A DNA stretch of 64,000 nt from Bradyrhizobium nitroreducens (GCF_002776695.1 NZ_LFJC01000003.1:5390091-5454090), one strand, 5' to 3'. Counted from the first letter of the stretch, positions 36,603 to 45,212 are shown. The notes: generated from the sequence alone by a model not told the origin. Numbers and translations are program-made.

Positions 36603-36800
36603 CGTCCAAACCTCCCGTTGCGAGCGGAAAGCGCAATCCCTCCTTATGCCCAGTGCTCGAACAGTCGGCCGGTGATCTCATCGCCCTGCATGAGGTCTGC
36701 TTTCCCGGCGGAGGGGGGAGGCGTGGGCGGCGCCTGAAACAGCATAGCCGATTCCGCCCGGAGCGGAGAACTCGCGCGGTCGGGCTCGAACAGGAAAATG

Positions 36801-37538
36801 TCAGGAGACTGATTCCGGCAGCAGCGCGCGGGTCGGTCCGAACAGCTCCTCGAACGCCTGCCGGAGCGCGACGTCGACATCTTCCATGGTCACGAGCTGG
36901 CCGAGATCGACCAGCGAGGTGACGCCGTAGCGGGGATCGACCACGCCGCACGGCACGATGCCGGCGAAATGCGCCAGCTCCGGCTCGACATTGATGGCGA
37001 TGCCGTGGAACGAGACCCAGCGCTTCAGCCGCACGCCGATCGCCGCGATCTTGTCCTCGTGACCTTGCCCCTTGTCGGGCCGCTTGACCCAGACGCCGAC
37101 CCGATCCTCGCGCCGCTCGCCGCGGATGTTGAAGGCGGCGAGCGTGCGCAGAATCAGCTCCTCCAGGCTCGCGACATAGGCCCGCACGTCCGGCCGGCGG
37201 CGCTTGAGGTCGAGCATGATGTAGGCCACGCGCTGGCCGGGGCCGTGATAGGTCAGCTGGCCGCCGCGCCCCGTGGCGAAAATCGGGAAGCGGGGATCGC
37301 GCAGGTCGCTTTCCTTGCCCGAGGTGCCGGAGGTGTAAAGCGGGGGGTGTTCGAGCAGCCAGACCAGCTCGGGGGCTTCGCCCGCCGCAATGGCGGCGAC
37401 CCGGGCTTCCATGGTGGCCACCGCCTCCGGATAGGGCACCGGCGCGTCCGAGATTCGCCACTCGACGGGCGCCCCGTCTGTGGCCGAAAAAGACGTCAAA
37501 TCGAGCTGTTGGCGAGGGTTTTGCAGCGAATTAACCAT
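36801..37538 (-). CDS. lipB: octanoyltransferase LipB
   Basis: A 245-residue enzyme that transfers octanoyl groups from acyl carrier protein to lipoyl domains, the first step of lipoate synthesis. Family motifs are present: LLEHPPLYTSGTSG, GGQLTYHGPGQRVAY, and the catalytic lysine and cysteine in IGVRLKRW and VPCGV. A short N-terminal extension of about 25 residues precedes the core. It is divergent from fliN with 36 bases between starts. Confidence 0.95.
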   Translation of the reverse strand: MVNSLQNPRQQLDLTSFSATDGAPVEWRISDAPVPYPEAVATMEARVAAIAAGEAPELVWLLEHPPLYTSGTSGKESDLRDPRFPIFATGRGGQLTYHGPGQRVAYIMLDLKRRRPDVRAYVASLEELILRTLAAFNIRGERREDRVGVWVKRPDKGQGHEDKIAAIGVRLKRWVSFHGIAINVEPELAHFAGIVPCGVVDPRYGVTSLVDLGQLVTMEDVDVALRQAFEELFGPTRALLPESVS

Positions 37539-37574
37539 TGGCTAACCATAACGTGGTGATCATCTCGGGAGCAA

Positions 37575-37895
37575 ATGCCAAGTCCTTTGTTCAAGTCCTT
37601 TGGCCAAGCCCCAGATCTCAAGTCCCAGTCCCAAGTTGCGGCGGTCCTGACAGTGCCCACTCTCGATAAAGTCACCGTGGATCTCATGGTCGTCCTCGGG
37701 ACCACCACGATGCCGATCCATCAGGTATTACGTCTTTCCCGCGGCGCCATCATCGAGCTCGACGCCACCGAGGCCGACGAGGTCAAGGTTCTGGCCAACA
37801 ATCTCCCCGTAGCCTCCGGCGTCGTGCTGGTCGATCGCAACCGGATCGCGGTCGAGGTCAAGCAGATGCTGCCGCGTTCGCCGGGCACGCGATAG
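37575..37895 (+). CDS. fliN: FliN-like flagellar motor switch protein
   Basis: A 106-residue protein. The last 75 residues are a SpoA/FliN C-terminal domain (VPTLDKVTVDLMVVLGTTTMPIHQVLRLSRGAIIELD is the match region, split here only by reading). A short polar N-terminus precedes it. FliN forms the bottom ring of the flagellar switch. The ATG follows CGGGAGCAA. No other flagellar gene is nearby, so it is either an orphan copy or fliN is separated from the flagellar locus in this genome. Confidence 0.85.
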   Translation: MPSPLFKSFGQAPDLKSQSQVAAVLTVPTLDKVTVDLMVVLGTTTMPIHQVLRLSRGAIIELDATEADEVKVLANNLPVASGVVLVDRNRIAVEVKQMLPRSPGTR

Positions 37896-37920
37896 CGGTC
37901 TTGCGGGCGGCTCGCGGCCG

Positions 37921-37944
37921 ATTCGGGCGAGCGGCCCGAATTTT
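37921..37944 (+). terminator. rho-independent terminator of fliN
   Basis: ATTCGGG and CCCGAAT form a 7-base stem with a 7-base loop at 37921-37941. A run of four T overlaps and follows the right arm. The site is 26 bases after the fliN stop. Confidence 0.6.
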
Positions 37945-37979
37945 CCTGCAAAGCTTGTGGAATTCAGGGGCTTTGCAGG
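37945..37979. repeat. perfect inverted repeat, 10-base arms
   Basis: CCTGCAAAGC (37945-37954) and GCTTTGCAGG (37970-37979) pair perfectly around a 15-base loop, directly after the fliN terminator and 79 bases before tRNA-Leu. With no T-run it is not a standard terminator; it may be an operator or an RNA hairpin. Confidence 0.5.
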
Positions 37980-38058
37980 CTTGTACCCCTCTGATGGATT
38001 TGTTAGATCGGCGCCGTTGATCCGGCTGGCCCTCAAGCCTCAAGCCGGCATCCCCAAA

Positions 38059-38143
38059 GCGCTCGTGGCGGAACTGGTAGACGCGCTGCCTTGAGGTGGC
38101 AGTGAGTAAAATCGTGGGGGTTCGAGTCCCTCCGAGCGCACCA
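38059..38143 (+). tRNA. tRNA-Leu (anticodon GAG)
   Basis: An 85-base class II tRNA. The acceptor stem GCGCTCG pairs with CGAGCGC. The anticodon stem CTGCC/GGCAG holds loop TTGAGGT with GAG at 38093-38095, and the T-loop is GGTTCGAGTCC. The CCA end (38141-38143) is encoded. GAG reads CUC and CUU leucine codons. The long variable arm of leucine tRNAs is present. Confidence 0.95.
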
Positions 38144-38251
38144 GGCTCATTATCTCTTTCAGATCATTGAGATTTCCGGGCTGGAGCCGGCGAGTGCCGC
38201 GCTCCGGTGGCTCAGGGCTCGCGCAACGTCGCAAAAGCACGTCGGGCAAGC

Positions 38252-39226
38252 CTATTGCGGCTCGATTCCGGCCGCCTTGATGATCCGCGCCCATTTGACG
38301 ATCTCGGCTTTCAGGAAGGCCTCCAGCGCCTCCGGCGTGGCGCGCTCGGGCTCGACCGGAGCCATGCTGAGCTCGGCGAAGCGGCTGACCAGGGCGGGGT
38401 CCTTCAGCGCCGTCTGCAGCGCGCCGACGAGATGGTCGACCACGGGCTTCGGCGTGCCCTTCGGCGCATAGAGACCATACCACGTCGTCACGTCGAACGC
38501 GGGAACGCCGGCCTCTGTCGAGGTCGGCACGTCAGGCAGCGTCGCCACGCGCCTCCTGCTGGTGATCGCGTAGCCCTTGATCGTGCTCGACTGGATATAG
38601 GGCGTCGGTCCCGTCGCGGGATCGCAATAGACGTCGATGTGGCCGGCGATGACGTCGTTCAGCGCCGGTCCGCCGCCCTTGTAGTAGATCGGCGTGAGCT
38701 TGGTATCGGTCGCGCTCATGAACATCAGGCCGCAGAGCTGCGAGGCCGAGCCGAGACCGACATTGCCGAAGGTGATCTTGTCGCCGGCGCTGCGGATCTG
38801 CGCGATCAGCTCGCCGAGATTCTTGGCCGGAAAGTTCGGCCGCGCCACCAGGATCATCGGCACGTCGGTGACGAGCCCGATCGGGGCGAAGTCGCCGACG
38901 GGGTCGAATGGCAGCTTGGCGTAGAGGGCAGGGGCGGTGGCCTGGCCGACATGCATCAGCAGCAGCGTGTAGCCGTCGGGGGCCGCCTTGGCGACGCGGT
39001 TGGTGCCGAGTGTGCCGCCGGCGCCGACGACATTCTCGATCACGACGGACTGTTTCAGCGTCGCGCTCATGGCGCTGCCGAGGATGCGCGCGATGACGTC
39101 GCCGGGACCGCCGGCAGAGAACGGCACGATGACCGTGACCGGGCGGGCCGGATACTCGTCCGCGATCGCCGCGTCACGAGGGCAGAGCAGAAGGAGCAGG
39201 AACAGCGATCGTACGAGAAACTTCAT
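38252..39226 (-). CDS. TctC/Bug-family tripartite tricarboxylate transporter binding protein
   Basis: A 324-residue exported protein with a signal peptide (1-22, ending IADE). The Bug fold is signalled by RPVTVIVPFSAGGPGDVIARILG, VVIENVVGAGGTLGTNRVAK, and later ARPDFP-like and DVPTSTEAG segments. Such proteins bind carboxylates in the periplasm for the TctA/TctB membrane pair. No tctA or tctB gene is in the window. It is the last gene of the long minus-strand catabolic block and follows a GntR gene by 24 bases. Confidence 0.9.
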   Translation of the reverse strand: MKFLVRSLFLLLLLCPRDAAIADEYPARPVTVIVPFSAGGPGDVIARILGSAMSATLKQSVVIENVVGAGGTLGTNRVAKAAPDGYTLLLMHVGQATAPALYAKLPFDPVGDFAPIGLVTDVPMILVARPNFPAKNLGELIAQIRSAGDKITFGNVGLGSASQLCGLMFMSATDTKLTPIYYKGGGPALNDVIAGHIDVYCDPATGPTPYIQSSTIKGYAITSRRRVATLPDVPTSTEAGVPAFDVTTWYGLYAPKGTPKPVVDHLVGALQTALKDPALVSRFAELSMAPVEPERATPEALEAFLKAEIVKWARIIKAAGIEPQ

Positions 39227-39250
39227 CGAACACTCCCTGGCGGCATTGTT

Positions 39251-39967
39251 CTAGTCGTCGGAAGGCGCCGCCTCCTTGGCTGCCGACGATTTTTCGATCA
39301 TGTCGAGCGCGGCCACCGCAGCCGCGTTGATGTGGTCGACGCAGCAACGCTCGGCGAGGTCAGGATCGCCGTTCTGGATCGCGCGCCAGATCGCGGTGAC
39401 CTCGCGCAGGCTCTTGTTGATCCGCTTCGGCTGCGACATCGAGGTGATCCGCAGCAGCTGGATGCGGTCGTGCAGCGGCTTGAGCATGCGCTCGATGAAG
39501 GTATTGCGGCAGCCGCCGATCAGCGCCGCATAGAAATCGGTCTTGGCTTCGAGGCTGCCGACGAGATCCTGCTTGGCCGCGGCCGCTTTCAACCGCGTCA
39601 GCGCTTCCCCGATCCGGCGCGCGACCTCGGGATCGTGCAGCCTGGCGCATTCGCGGCCGGCAAAACCTTCGAGCACCGCGCGTGCGGCGTAGAGCTGCCG
39701 TGCCTCCTCCAGGCTGATCGTGGACACCACGGGGCCGCGGTGCGGCACCGTTTTGACCAGCCCATCGGCCTCGAGCGCACGCAGCGCTTCGCGGATCGAG
39801 GGACGGCTGACGCCCATCATCTCGCAGAGCTCGCGCTCGACCAGGCGCTGGCCCGGCTTCAGAGTTCCGGACATGATCGCCTCACGCAGCTTCTGCGCGA
39901 CCATCGCCCGGACGGTCGGGACGTCCTCGATGCGGAGTGTCGACTGCAATTCGCGACGTCTTTCCAT
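39251..39967 (-). CDS. GntR family transcriptional regulator (FCD)
   Basis: A 238-residue regulator. The winged helix (about 10-75) reads GQRLVERELCEMMGVSRPSIREALRALE across its core (a 20-residue part is GQRLVERELCEMMGVSRPSI), followed by an FCD all-helical domain (about 85-225). It sits inside the catabolic block, between an SDR and the TctC gene, and is the only regulator in it. It may act at the FadR-type dyad at 50465-50475 in the divergent promoter. Confidence 0.9.
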   Translation of the reverse strand: MERRRELQSTLRIEDVPTVRAMVAQKLREAIMSGTLKPGQRLVERELCEMMGVSRPSIREALRALEADGLVKTVPHRGPVVSTISLEEARQLYAARAVLEGFAGRECARLHDPEVARRIGEALTRLKAAAAKQDLVGSLEAKTDFYAALIGGCRNTFIERMLKPLHDRIQLLRITSMSQPKRINKSLREVTAIWRAIQNGDPDLAERCCVDHINAAAVAALDMIEKSSAAKEAAPSDD

Positions 39968-39990
39968 GTCCTGGTCCTGGTTGGGAAAAA

Positions 39991-40731
39991 TCAGTACCGG
40001 TTTACAGGCAGAATCATCATTTCGGCAATTTGTACGTGGGCGGGCTGGTCAAGGGCGAAGACGATCGACCGCGCGATATCGGCCGGATCGAGCGCCATCC
40101 TGAACTGGTCGAAATACTCCTTCTCCTTCTGCTGATCGCCGCGGTAGCGGGTTAGGATGATGTTGGTGCGGGTCAGGCCGGGCTGCAGCTCGGTGACCCG
40201 GATCGCTGTGTCCGCCAGCTCGCCGCGCAGGGTCTCGGTGAACATGTGCACGCCCGCCTTGCTGGTGCTGTACGCCGCCATGTCGGGCACGATCCGCACC
40301 GCGTTGATGGAGCTGATGTTGACGACATGGCCTGCATTGCGCTGGACCATGCCGGGCAGGATCGCCCGCGTGACGCGCATCAGGCCGATCAGATTGGTCT
40401 GGATGATGTTGGACCAGTCGTCTGCAGAGCCGATGTCGAAGCGCGTCCGGCCGCCGATGTCGTGGCCGGCATTGTTGATGAGAACGTCAACCGGCTTGAA
40501 ATGACCGGGAATGGCATCGGGCAGGCGATCGACGGCCTTGGCGTCGCTGACGTCGAGCTGGATCGGAAACACCGCATCGCCCGCCGTTGCCGCCAGTTCC
40601 TGAAGCGCCTTGGCGTCGCGGTCGACCAGCACGACGCGGCGGCCACTGTCGAGCAGCGCCTTGGTGATGGCGCGCCCCATGCCGCCGGCAGCACCGGTCA
40701 GCACGACGTTCTGGTCTGATCGTTCAGTCAT
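39991..40731 (-). CDS. SDR oxidoreductase, YdfG-like
   Basis: A 246-residue short-chain dehydrogenase. TGAAGGMGRAITKALL binds NAD(P), NNAG is present, and the catalytic motif is YSTSKAG. The C-terminal half (ELQPGLTRTN, then AHVQIAEMMILPV) resembles YdfG-type 3-hydroxy-acid dehydrogenases, which act on serine, 3-hydroxypropionate or malonic semialdehyde. It is part of the minus-strand catabolic block, 24 bases after the next SDR. A 3-hydroxyacid or semialdehyde substrate would fit the 3-hydroxyisobutyrate-dehydrogenase-like gene in the same block. Confidence 0.87.
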   Translation of the reverse strand: MTERSDQNVVLTGAAGGMGRAITKALLDSGRRVVLVDRDAKALQELAATAGDAVFPIQLDVSDAKAVDRLPDAIPGHFKPVDVLINNAGHDIGGRTRFDIGSADDWSNIIQTNLIGLMRVTRAILPGMVQRNAGHVVNISSINAVRIVPDMAAYSTSKAGVHMFTETLRGELADTAIRVTELQPGLTRTNIILTRYRGDQQKEKEYFDQFRMALDPADIARSIVFALDQPAHVQIAEMMILPVNRY

Positions 40732-40755
40732 CGCAGCACTCCCATTCCGATATTC

Positions 40756-41526
40756 TCATGCCACCGACCAGCCTCCGTCGATCGGCAGGCTGGCGCCGGT
40801 GATGTCGTTTGCGGCCGGACCGCAGAGGAAGACGACCATGGCGGCGACGGCCTCCATGCCGATGAAGCGCTGCGTCGGCTGGCGCTCGCCGAGATAGTCG
40901 GCCGTCACGTCGGCGACGGGGCGGCCGCTGGTCTCCGCCATCGTCGCGATCTTGTTCAGGATCGCGGGCGTCGGCAGCGTGCCCGGGCAGAGCGTGTTGC
41001 AGGTGATGCCGCTGCGCGCGGTCTCGATGGCGACGGCGCGGGTCATGCCCAGAATCGCCGTCTTGGTGGTGACGTAGTCGATGCGATCCTCGACCGCGCG
41101 GCTCGAATAGATCGAGCCCATGTTGATGATCCGGCCCCAGCCGCGCTGCTTCATCGCCGGCAGCGCCAGGCGGATGAGGTGGAACGGCGCCGACAAATTG
41201 ACGGCCAGCGCCTCGTCCCAGCGGTCGGACGGAAACTGCTCGATCGCCGAAAAATGCCTGACGACCGCGTTGTTGACGAGAATGTCGATGGCGCCGCAGC
41301 GGTCGAGCAGGTCCGCCATCATGGCCTCGATGGACTCGCGCTGGGACAGATCGACGCCGGCCGCGACGACCTCGACGCCGAAGCGGGCGCGGAGATCATC
41401 AGCGGCCTGCTTCGGTGCGACGAGATCGTGCAGGACAATATTGGCGCCCGCAGCGGCAAGGCCCTCCGCGATGGCAAGGCCGAGGCCTGCCGTCGCACCG
41501 GTCACGAGCGCCCATTTGTCCTTCAT
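40756..41526 (-). CDS. SDR oxidoreductase, 3-hydroxybutyrate dehydrogenase-like
   Basis: A 256-residue short-chain dehydrogenase with TGATAGLGLAIAEGL, a VNNAVV strand in place of the usual NNAG, and the catalytic motif YVTTK. The segment FSAIEQFPSDRWDEALAVNL and the TCNTLCPGTLPTPAIL stretch recall D-3-hydroxybutyrate dehydrogenases. It lies between the YdfG-like SDR and the PcaC-like gene with gaps of 24 and 15 bases, so these are probably on one transcript. The true substrate is not known. Confidence 0.87.
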   Translation of the reverse strand: MKDKWALVTGATAGLGLAIAEGLAAAGANIVLHDLVAPKQAADDLRARFGVEVVAAGVDLSQRESIEAMMADLLDRCGAIDILVNNAVVRHFSAIEQFPSDRWDEALAVNLSAPFHLIRLALPAMKQRGWGRIINMGSIYSSRAVEDRIDYVTTKTAILGMTRAVAIETARSGITCNTLCPGTLPTPAILNKIATMAETSGRPVADVTADYLGERQPTQRFIGMEAVAAMVVFLCGPAANDITGASLPIDGGWSVA

Positions 41527-41541
41527 GGCCGTCGCGCTCCG

Positions 41542-41922
41542 CTACGTCTTGTCGAGCTCGGCGAAGACTTCCTTCGCGTTGCGGAACGCATCGACGCCGG
41601 CCGGCACGCCGCAATAGATCGCGACCTGCATGAAGACCTCGCGGATTTCCTCCTTGGTCGCGCCGTTGGCGAGCGCGCCGCGGACATGCGTCTTCAGCTC
41701 GTGCGGCCGGTTGAGCGCGCAGAGCATCGCCAGGTTGAGGAAGCTGCGCGTCTTTCGTGTCAGGCCTTCGCGGCCCCAGACGTAACCCCAGCAATATTCC
41801 GTGGTCAGGTCCTGCATCGGGCGGTTGAACTCGTCCGCGGATGCGATCGCCTTGTCGACGAACTCGTTGCCGAGCACGCTCTTGCGGATTTCGAGGCCGC
41901 GGTCGTAAGTCGCCTTGTCCAT
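41542..41922 (-). CDS. carboxymuconolactone decarboxylase family protein (PcaC-like)
   Basis: A 126-residue protein, close to the normal PcaC length. It shows ALNRPHELKTHVRGAL and IYCGVPAGVDAFRNA, the conserved helix pair of gamma-carboxymuconolactone decarboxylases. There is no AhpD-type CxxC, so a peroxidase role is unlikely. The ATG at 41922 follows GGAGACC. A paralogue with the same motifs is at 51961-52350 on the other side of the locus. The substrate may be a lactone or a 2-oxoacid rather than carboxymuconolactone, since no other protocatechuate genes are present. Confidence 0.88.
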   Translation of the reverse strand: MDKATYDRGLEIRKSVLGNEFVDKAIASADEFNRPMQDLTTEYCWGYVWGREGLTRKTRSFLNLAMLCALNRPHELKTHVRGALANGATKEEIREVFMQVAIYCGVPAGVDAFRNAKEVFAELDKT

Positions 41923-41963
41923 TGTGGTCTCCGTTTCTTGTTCGGGCGCTATCAGCTCTTGGG

Positions 41964-43202
41964 TCAGGTCTTGGGCCAGAACGGTTTTGCCAGCGCGAGC
42001 TCGGGCGGGAACACCGTCACCGGCACGCCGGCCTGCCATTGCACGATGGTCATGCCGGCGCCGACGCGGCGGCCTTTCTCGTCGAACTTGATCTCGCCCA
42101 GCGGGTAATATTTCGAAGGCCCGCCATCCATGGTGCGCAGCGCTTCGCCGACGGCGACGCGATCGGCCTTGCCGGCCTTCTCCAGCGCGTCCTTGATCAC
42201 CCACATGTCGCCATAGGTGGAGATCGCGTTCTGCGTCATCCACGGCTCCTTGTAGCGGGTCTTCAATTCGGCGATCAGCGCCTCATGGCCCTTGGCGCCC
42301 CAGCTTGCGACGCAGGTCAGGACGCCCTGGAGCAGCTCGGGGCTGACGGTCTGCAGCATGTCCGGCTCGGCGATCGCGATGCCGAACGAGATGGTCGGAA
42401 TCTTGCCCTGGCCGAGGCCGAACTCGTTCATCTTCTCCAGCAGCAGCTTGGCGTCCGAGATCACGGTCGGCAGGAAGAACAGCAGATCGGGCTTCGCCGA
42501 ACGGATCTTCTGCACCAGCGAGGTTGCGTCGGCGAGCGGCGGCGTGAAGGTCTCGTCGACGATCAACTGCAACTGGTTCTCCGCCAGCAGGCCTTCGCGC
42601 ATCGCCTTGGCGGAGGCGATCGAGGCGCCCGTGTTGTCGGTGAGGATCGCGACCGTCTTGGGCCGCTTGCCGGAGGCCGTCTCCGCCAGCTTGATGAGCT
42701 GGGGCAGTGCCTGCCTGGCCTGCGCCCCCGCGGTGGCCGCGGTCTGGAACACGTATTTGAATCCGCGCTCGGTAATGAGGTCGGAGTAGGAGAGGGTGAG
42801 CATCGGCAAATTGGCGCGCTCCGTCACTTCGGTCACCGCGAGGGTGAACGAGGACAGATAGGCGCCGCTCGCCGCAACCAGATCGGTCTCCTGCGCCACC
42901 ATGCGCTGGGCGGCGTTCTTGGCCTTCTCGGTGGTATCGCCGGAATCCAGCACGACGAGCTTCAGCTTGGCGCCGCCGAGCGCCTTGACGCCGCCTTGCG
43001 CGTTGATGTGGTCGATCGCCATCTCGGCGCCTTCGCGCATCACCGTTCCCGGTCGGGCATAGAGCCCGGAGATCGGCACCAGCAGGCCGACCTTCACCTC
43101 CGCCGGCTGCTGCGCCCAGGCCGCGCGGGATGCGATCAGCGTGCCGGATGCGCCGGCCAGCAGGGTTCGCCGCGATATCGTGATCTTGCTCTTTGCAGTC
43201 AT
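41964..43202 (-). CDS. ABC transporter substrate-binding protein, Tat-type signal
   Basis: A 412-residue LivJ-type binding protein. The N-terminus carries a twin-arginine signal (SRRTLLAG) ending near AWA, then VKVGLLVPISGLYARPG. It is a close paralogue of the next gene upstream (43236-44471): long stretches such as NAAQRMVAQE and TEVTERANLP-type segments correspond. The two lie in tandem before the livF gene, 33 bases apart. Tat export implies that it folds before crossing the membrane. Confidence 0.9.
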   Translation of the reverse strand: MTAKSKITISRRTLLAGASGTLIASRAAWAQQPAEVKVGLLVPISGLYARPGTVMREGAEMAIDHINAQGGVKALGGAKLKLVVLDSGDTTEKAKNAAQRMVAQETDLVAASGAYLSSFTLAVTEVTERANLPMLTLSYSDLITERGFKYVFQTAATAGAQARQALPQLIKLAETASGKRPKTVAILTDNTGASIASAKAMREGLLAENQLQLIVDETFTPPLADATSLVQKIRSAKPDLLFFLPTVISDAKLLLEKMNEFGLGQGKIPTISFGIAIAEPDMLQTVSPELLQGVLTCVASWGAKGHEALIAELKTRYKEPWMTQNAISTYGDMWVIKDALEKAGKADRVAVGEALRTMDGGPSKYYPLGEIKFDEKGRRVGAGMTIVQWQAGVPVTVFPPELALAKPFWPKT

Positions 43203-43235
43203 GACAATCCTCCTCCCTGAAAATCGCGCGACGCT

Positions 43236-44471
43236 TTAGGATTTCTTCGGCCAGAACGGCTGCGCCTGCGCGAGCTCGGGCGGGTAAACGGTGACAGGCA
43301 CGCCCGATTGCCATTGCACGATGACGACGCCGGCGTCGACGCGGCGGCCCTTCTCGTCGAATTTGAGCTGGCCGCCCGGATAGTATTTCGACGGACCGGC
43401 ATCCATGGTGCGGAAGGCCTGCGCGACCGCATTGCGGTCGGCCTTGCCGGCCTTCTCCAGCGCCTCCTTCATCAGCCACATGTCGCCATAGGTCGAGATG
43501 ACGTTCTGCGTCATCCAGGGCTCCTTGTATTTGGCCTTGAGCTCGGCGATCAGCGCCTCGTGGCCTTTCGAGCCCCAATTGGCGACGATGGTCATGATGC
43601 CTTGCACCGTCTCCGGGCTCACGCTCTGGAGCATGTCGGGCTCGGCGATGGTGATGCTGAAGGACACGGTCGGGATCTTGCCCTGGCCGAGGCCGAACTC
43701 GCTGATCTTCTCCAGGCCGAGCTTGGCGTCAGACACCGCATTCGGCATGAACAGCAGCAGATCGGGCTTGGCCGAGCGAACCTTCTGGATCAGCGGCGTC
43801 GCATCCGACAGGGGCGGGGTCCAGACTTCCTCGACGACGAGCTGGAGGCCTTCCTGGGCGAACAGCCTTTCCTTCAGCGCCTTGGCGGTGGCGACCGATG
43901 TCGCGGTGTTGTCCATCAGCATCGCCACGGTCTTGGGCTTCTTGCCCGAGGCGTTCTCGGCGAGCTTCATCAGCGTCGGCAGGCCGAGCTCGGACTGGCG
44001 GCTCGCGGTCGCCGCGGTCTGGAAGATGTATTTGAAGCCGCGGTCGGTCAGAAGGTCCGAATAGGACAGCGTCAGCACCGGCAATTCGGCGCGCTCGGTC
44101 ACTTCGGTGACCGCGAGCGTGAAGGAGGAGAGATAGGCGCCGGTGGCGGCGACGAGGTCGGGCTCCTGCGCGACCATGCGCTGCGCGGCGTTCTTGGCCT
44201 TCTCGGTGGTGTCGCCGCAGTCGATCACGACGAGCTTGAGCTTGGCGCCGCCGAGTGCCTTGATGCCGCCTTGCGCGTTGATGTGCTCGATGCCCATCTC
44301 GGCGCCCATCTTCATGACCTGGCCGGGACGGGTGTAGATGCCCGACAGCGGCACGATCAGCCCGACCTTGATCTCTGCCGGGGCCTGCGCGCGCGCCACG
44401 CCGGCGAGACCGACGGCGGCGGCGCCCGACAGCACGGTGCGACGACTCAGTCCCTTTGAAGTCTTGTTCAT
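43236..44471 (-). CDS. ABC transporter substrate-binding protein, Tat-type signal
   Basis: A 411-residue LivJ-type binding protein. A twin-arginine signal (SRRTVLSG) precedes a hydrophobic stretch ending ARA, followed by IKVGLIVPLSGIYTRPG. It is a tandem paralogue of 41964-43202 and lies 33 bases after livF. Together with LivF, LivM-LivG and LivH it completes an ABC uptake system with two alternative binding proteins. The ligand could be an aromatic or branched organic acid. Confidence 0.9.
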   Translation of the reverse strand: MNKTSKGLSRRTVLSGAAAVGLAGVARAQAPAEIKVGLIVPLSGIYTRPGQVMKMGAEMGIEHINAQGGIKALGGAKLKLVVIDCGDTTEKAKNAAQRMVAQEPDLVAATGAYLSSFTLAVTEVTERAELPVLTLSYSDLLTDRGFKYIFQTAATASRQSELGLPTLMKLAENASGKKPKTVAMLMDNTATSVATAKALKERLFAQEGLQLVVEEVWTPPLSDATPLIQKVRSAKPDLLLFMPNAVSDAKLGLEKISEFGLGQGKIPTVSFSITIAEPDMLQSVSPETVQGIMTIVANWGSKGHEALIAELKAKYKEPWMTQNVISTYGDMWLMKEALEKAGKADRNAVAQAFRTMDAGPSKYYPGGQLKFDEKGRRVDAGVVIVQWQSGVPVTVYPPELAQAQPFWPKKS

Positions 44472-44504
44472 TTTGTCTCTCCCTGGTCTTTGTTTTTATG
44501 TTGG

Positions 44505-45212
44505 TCACATGCCGAGATAGGCCTTCCGCACGCGGTCGTCGGCGCGCAGCGTGGCGTTGTTGCCCTGGAGCACGACGTGCCCGGCTTCGAGGACATAGCC
44601 GTGATCGGCAGACTCCAGCGCTTCCGCGACGCGCTGCTCGACCAGCAGCATGGTCAGCCCCGACTGGCGCCGGATCTCGATCAGCCGCTCGAAGATGAAG
44701 TCGGCGGTCGAGGGCGCGAGCCCCATCGAGGGCTCGTCCAGCATCAGAAGCTTCGGCGAGGAGGCGAGGCCGCGGCCGATCGCGAGCATCTGCTGCTGGC
44801 CGCCGGACATCGTGCCGGCGAACTGATCGCGGCGCTCCTTCAGCACCGGCAGCCATTCGAAGATGCGCTCGATATTGGTCCGCCAGTCGCGGCGGCCGCT
44901 TTCGGTCATCGCGCCCATCTCCAGGTTCTCCATCACGGTCAGGGACGGGAAGACCTGGCGTCCCTCCGGGACGTGGGCGATGCCGAGATGGGCGCGCTGC
45001 GGCGGCGGCACCGCGAGCAAATCGACGCCGTCGAAGATGATCGCGCCGCCGCTCGGCTTGACGATGCCGGAGATCGTCTTGAACAGCGTGGTCTTGCCGG
45101 CGCCGTTGGGCCCGACGATCGCGACGAACTGGCCGGCGCCGACGTCGATCGAGACGTCGTTCAGGACGGGTTTTGCGGAATAGCCCGCGCTCAATCCTTC
45201 AATTCGCAGCAT
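44505..45212 (-). CDS. livF: branched-chain amino acid-type ABC transporter ATPase LivF
   Basis: A 235-residue ABC ATPase. Walker A is GPNGAGKTT, the signature is MSGGQQQ, and Walker B is LLMLDEPSMGLAP. The LivF-specific VPEGRQVFPSLTV segment is present. The ATG at 45212 overlaps the end of the LivM-LivG fusion gene by 14 bases, so the two are translationally coupled. It pairs with the LivG half to power the importer. Confidence 0.92.
   Translation of the reverse strand: MLRIEGLSAGYSAKPVLNDVSIDVGAGQFVAIVGPNGAGKTTLFKTISGIVKPSGGAIIFDGVDLLAVPPPQRAHLGIAHVPEGRQVFPSLTVMENLEMGAMTESGRRDWRTNIERIFEWLPVLKERRDQFAGTMSGGQQQMLAIGRGLASSPKLLMLDEPSMGLAPSTADFIFERLIEIRRQSGLTMLLVEQRVAEALESADHGYVLEAGHVVLQGNNATLRADDRVRKAYLGM

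Noticed and set aside
37981..38009. Sigma-70 promoter for tRNA-Leu (TTGTAC, 17 bases, TAGATC)
   Set aside because: Both boxes match the consensus at only about half their positions, and the distance to the tRNA is long.
38059..38143. tRNA-Leu as an integration site
   Set aside because: I searched by eye for a copy of the tRNA 3' end near 53200 and found none, and there is no integrase. Kept only as a weak idea in the findings.
38040..38483. A short open frame across tRNA-Leu with a SEGLEPPR-type peptide
   Set aside because: It is the antisense reading of the tRNA and a known type of false gene call.
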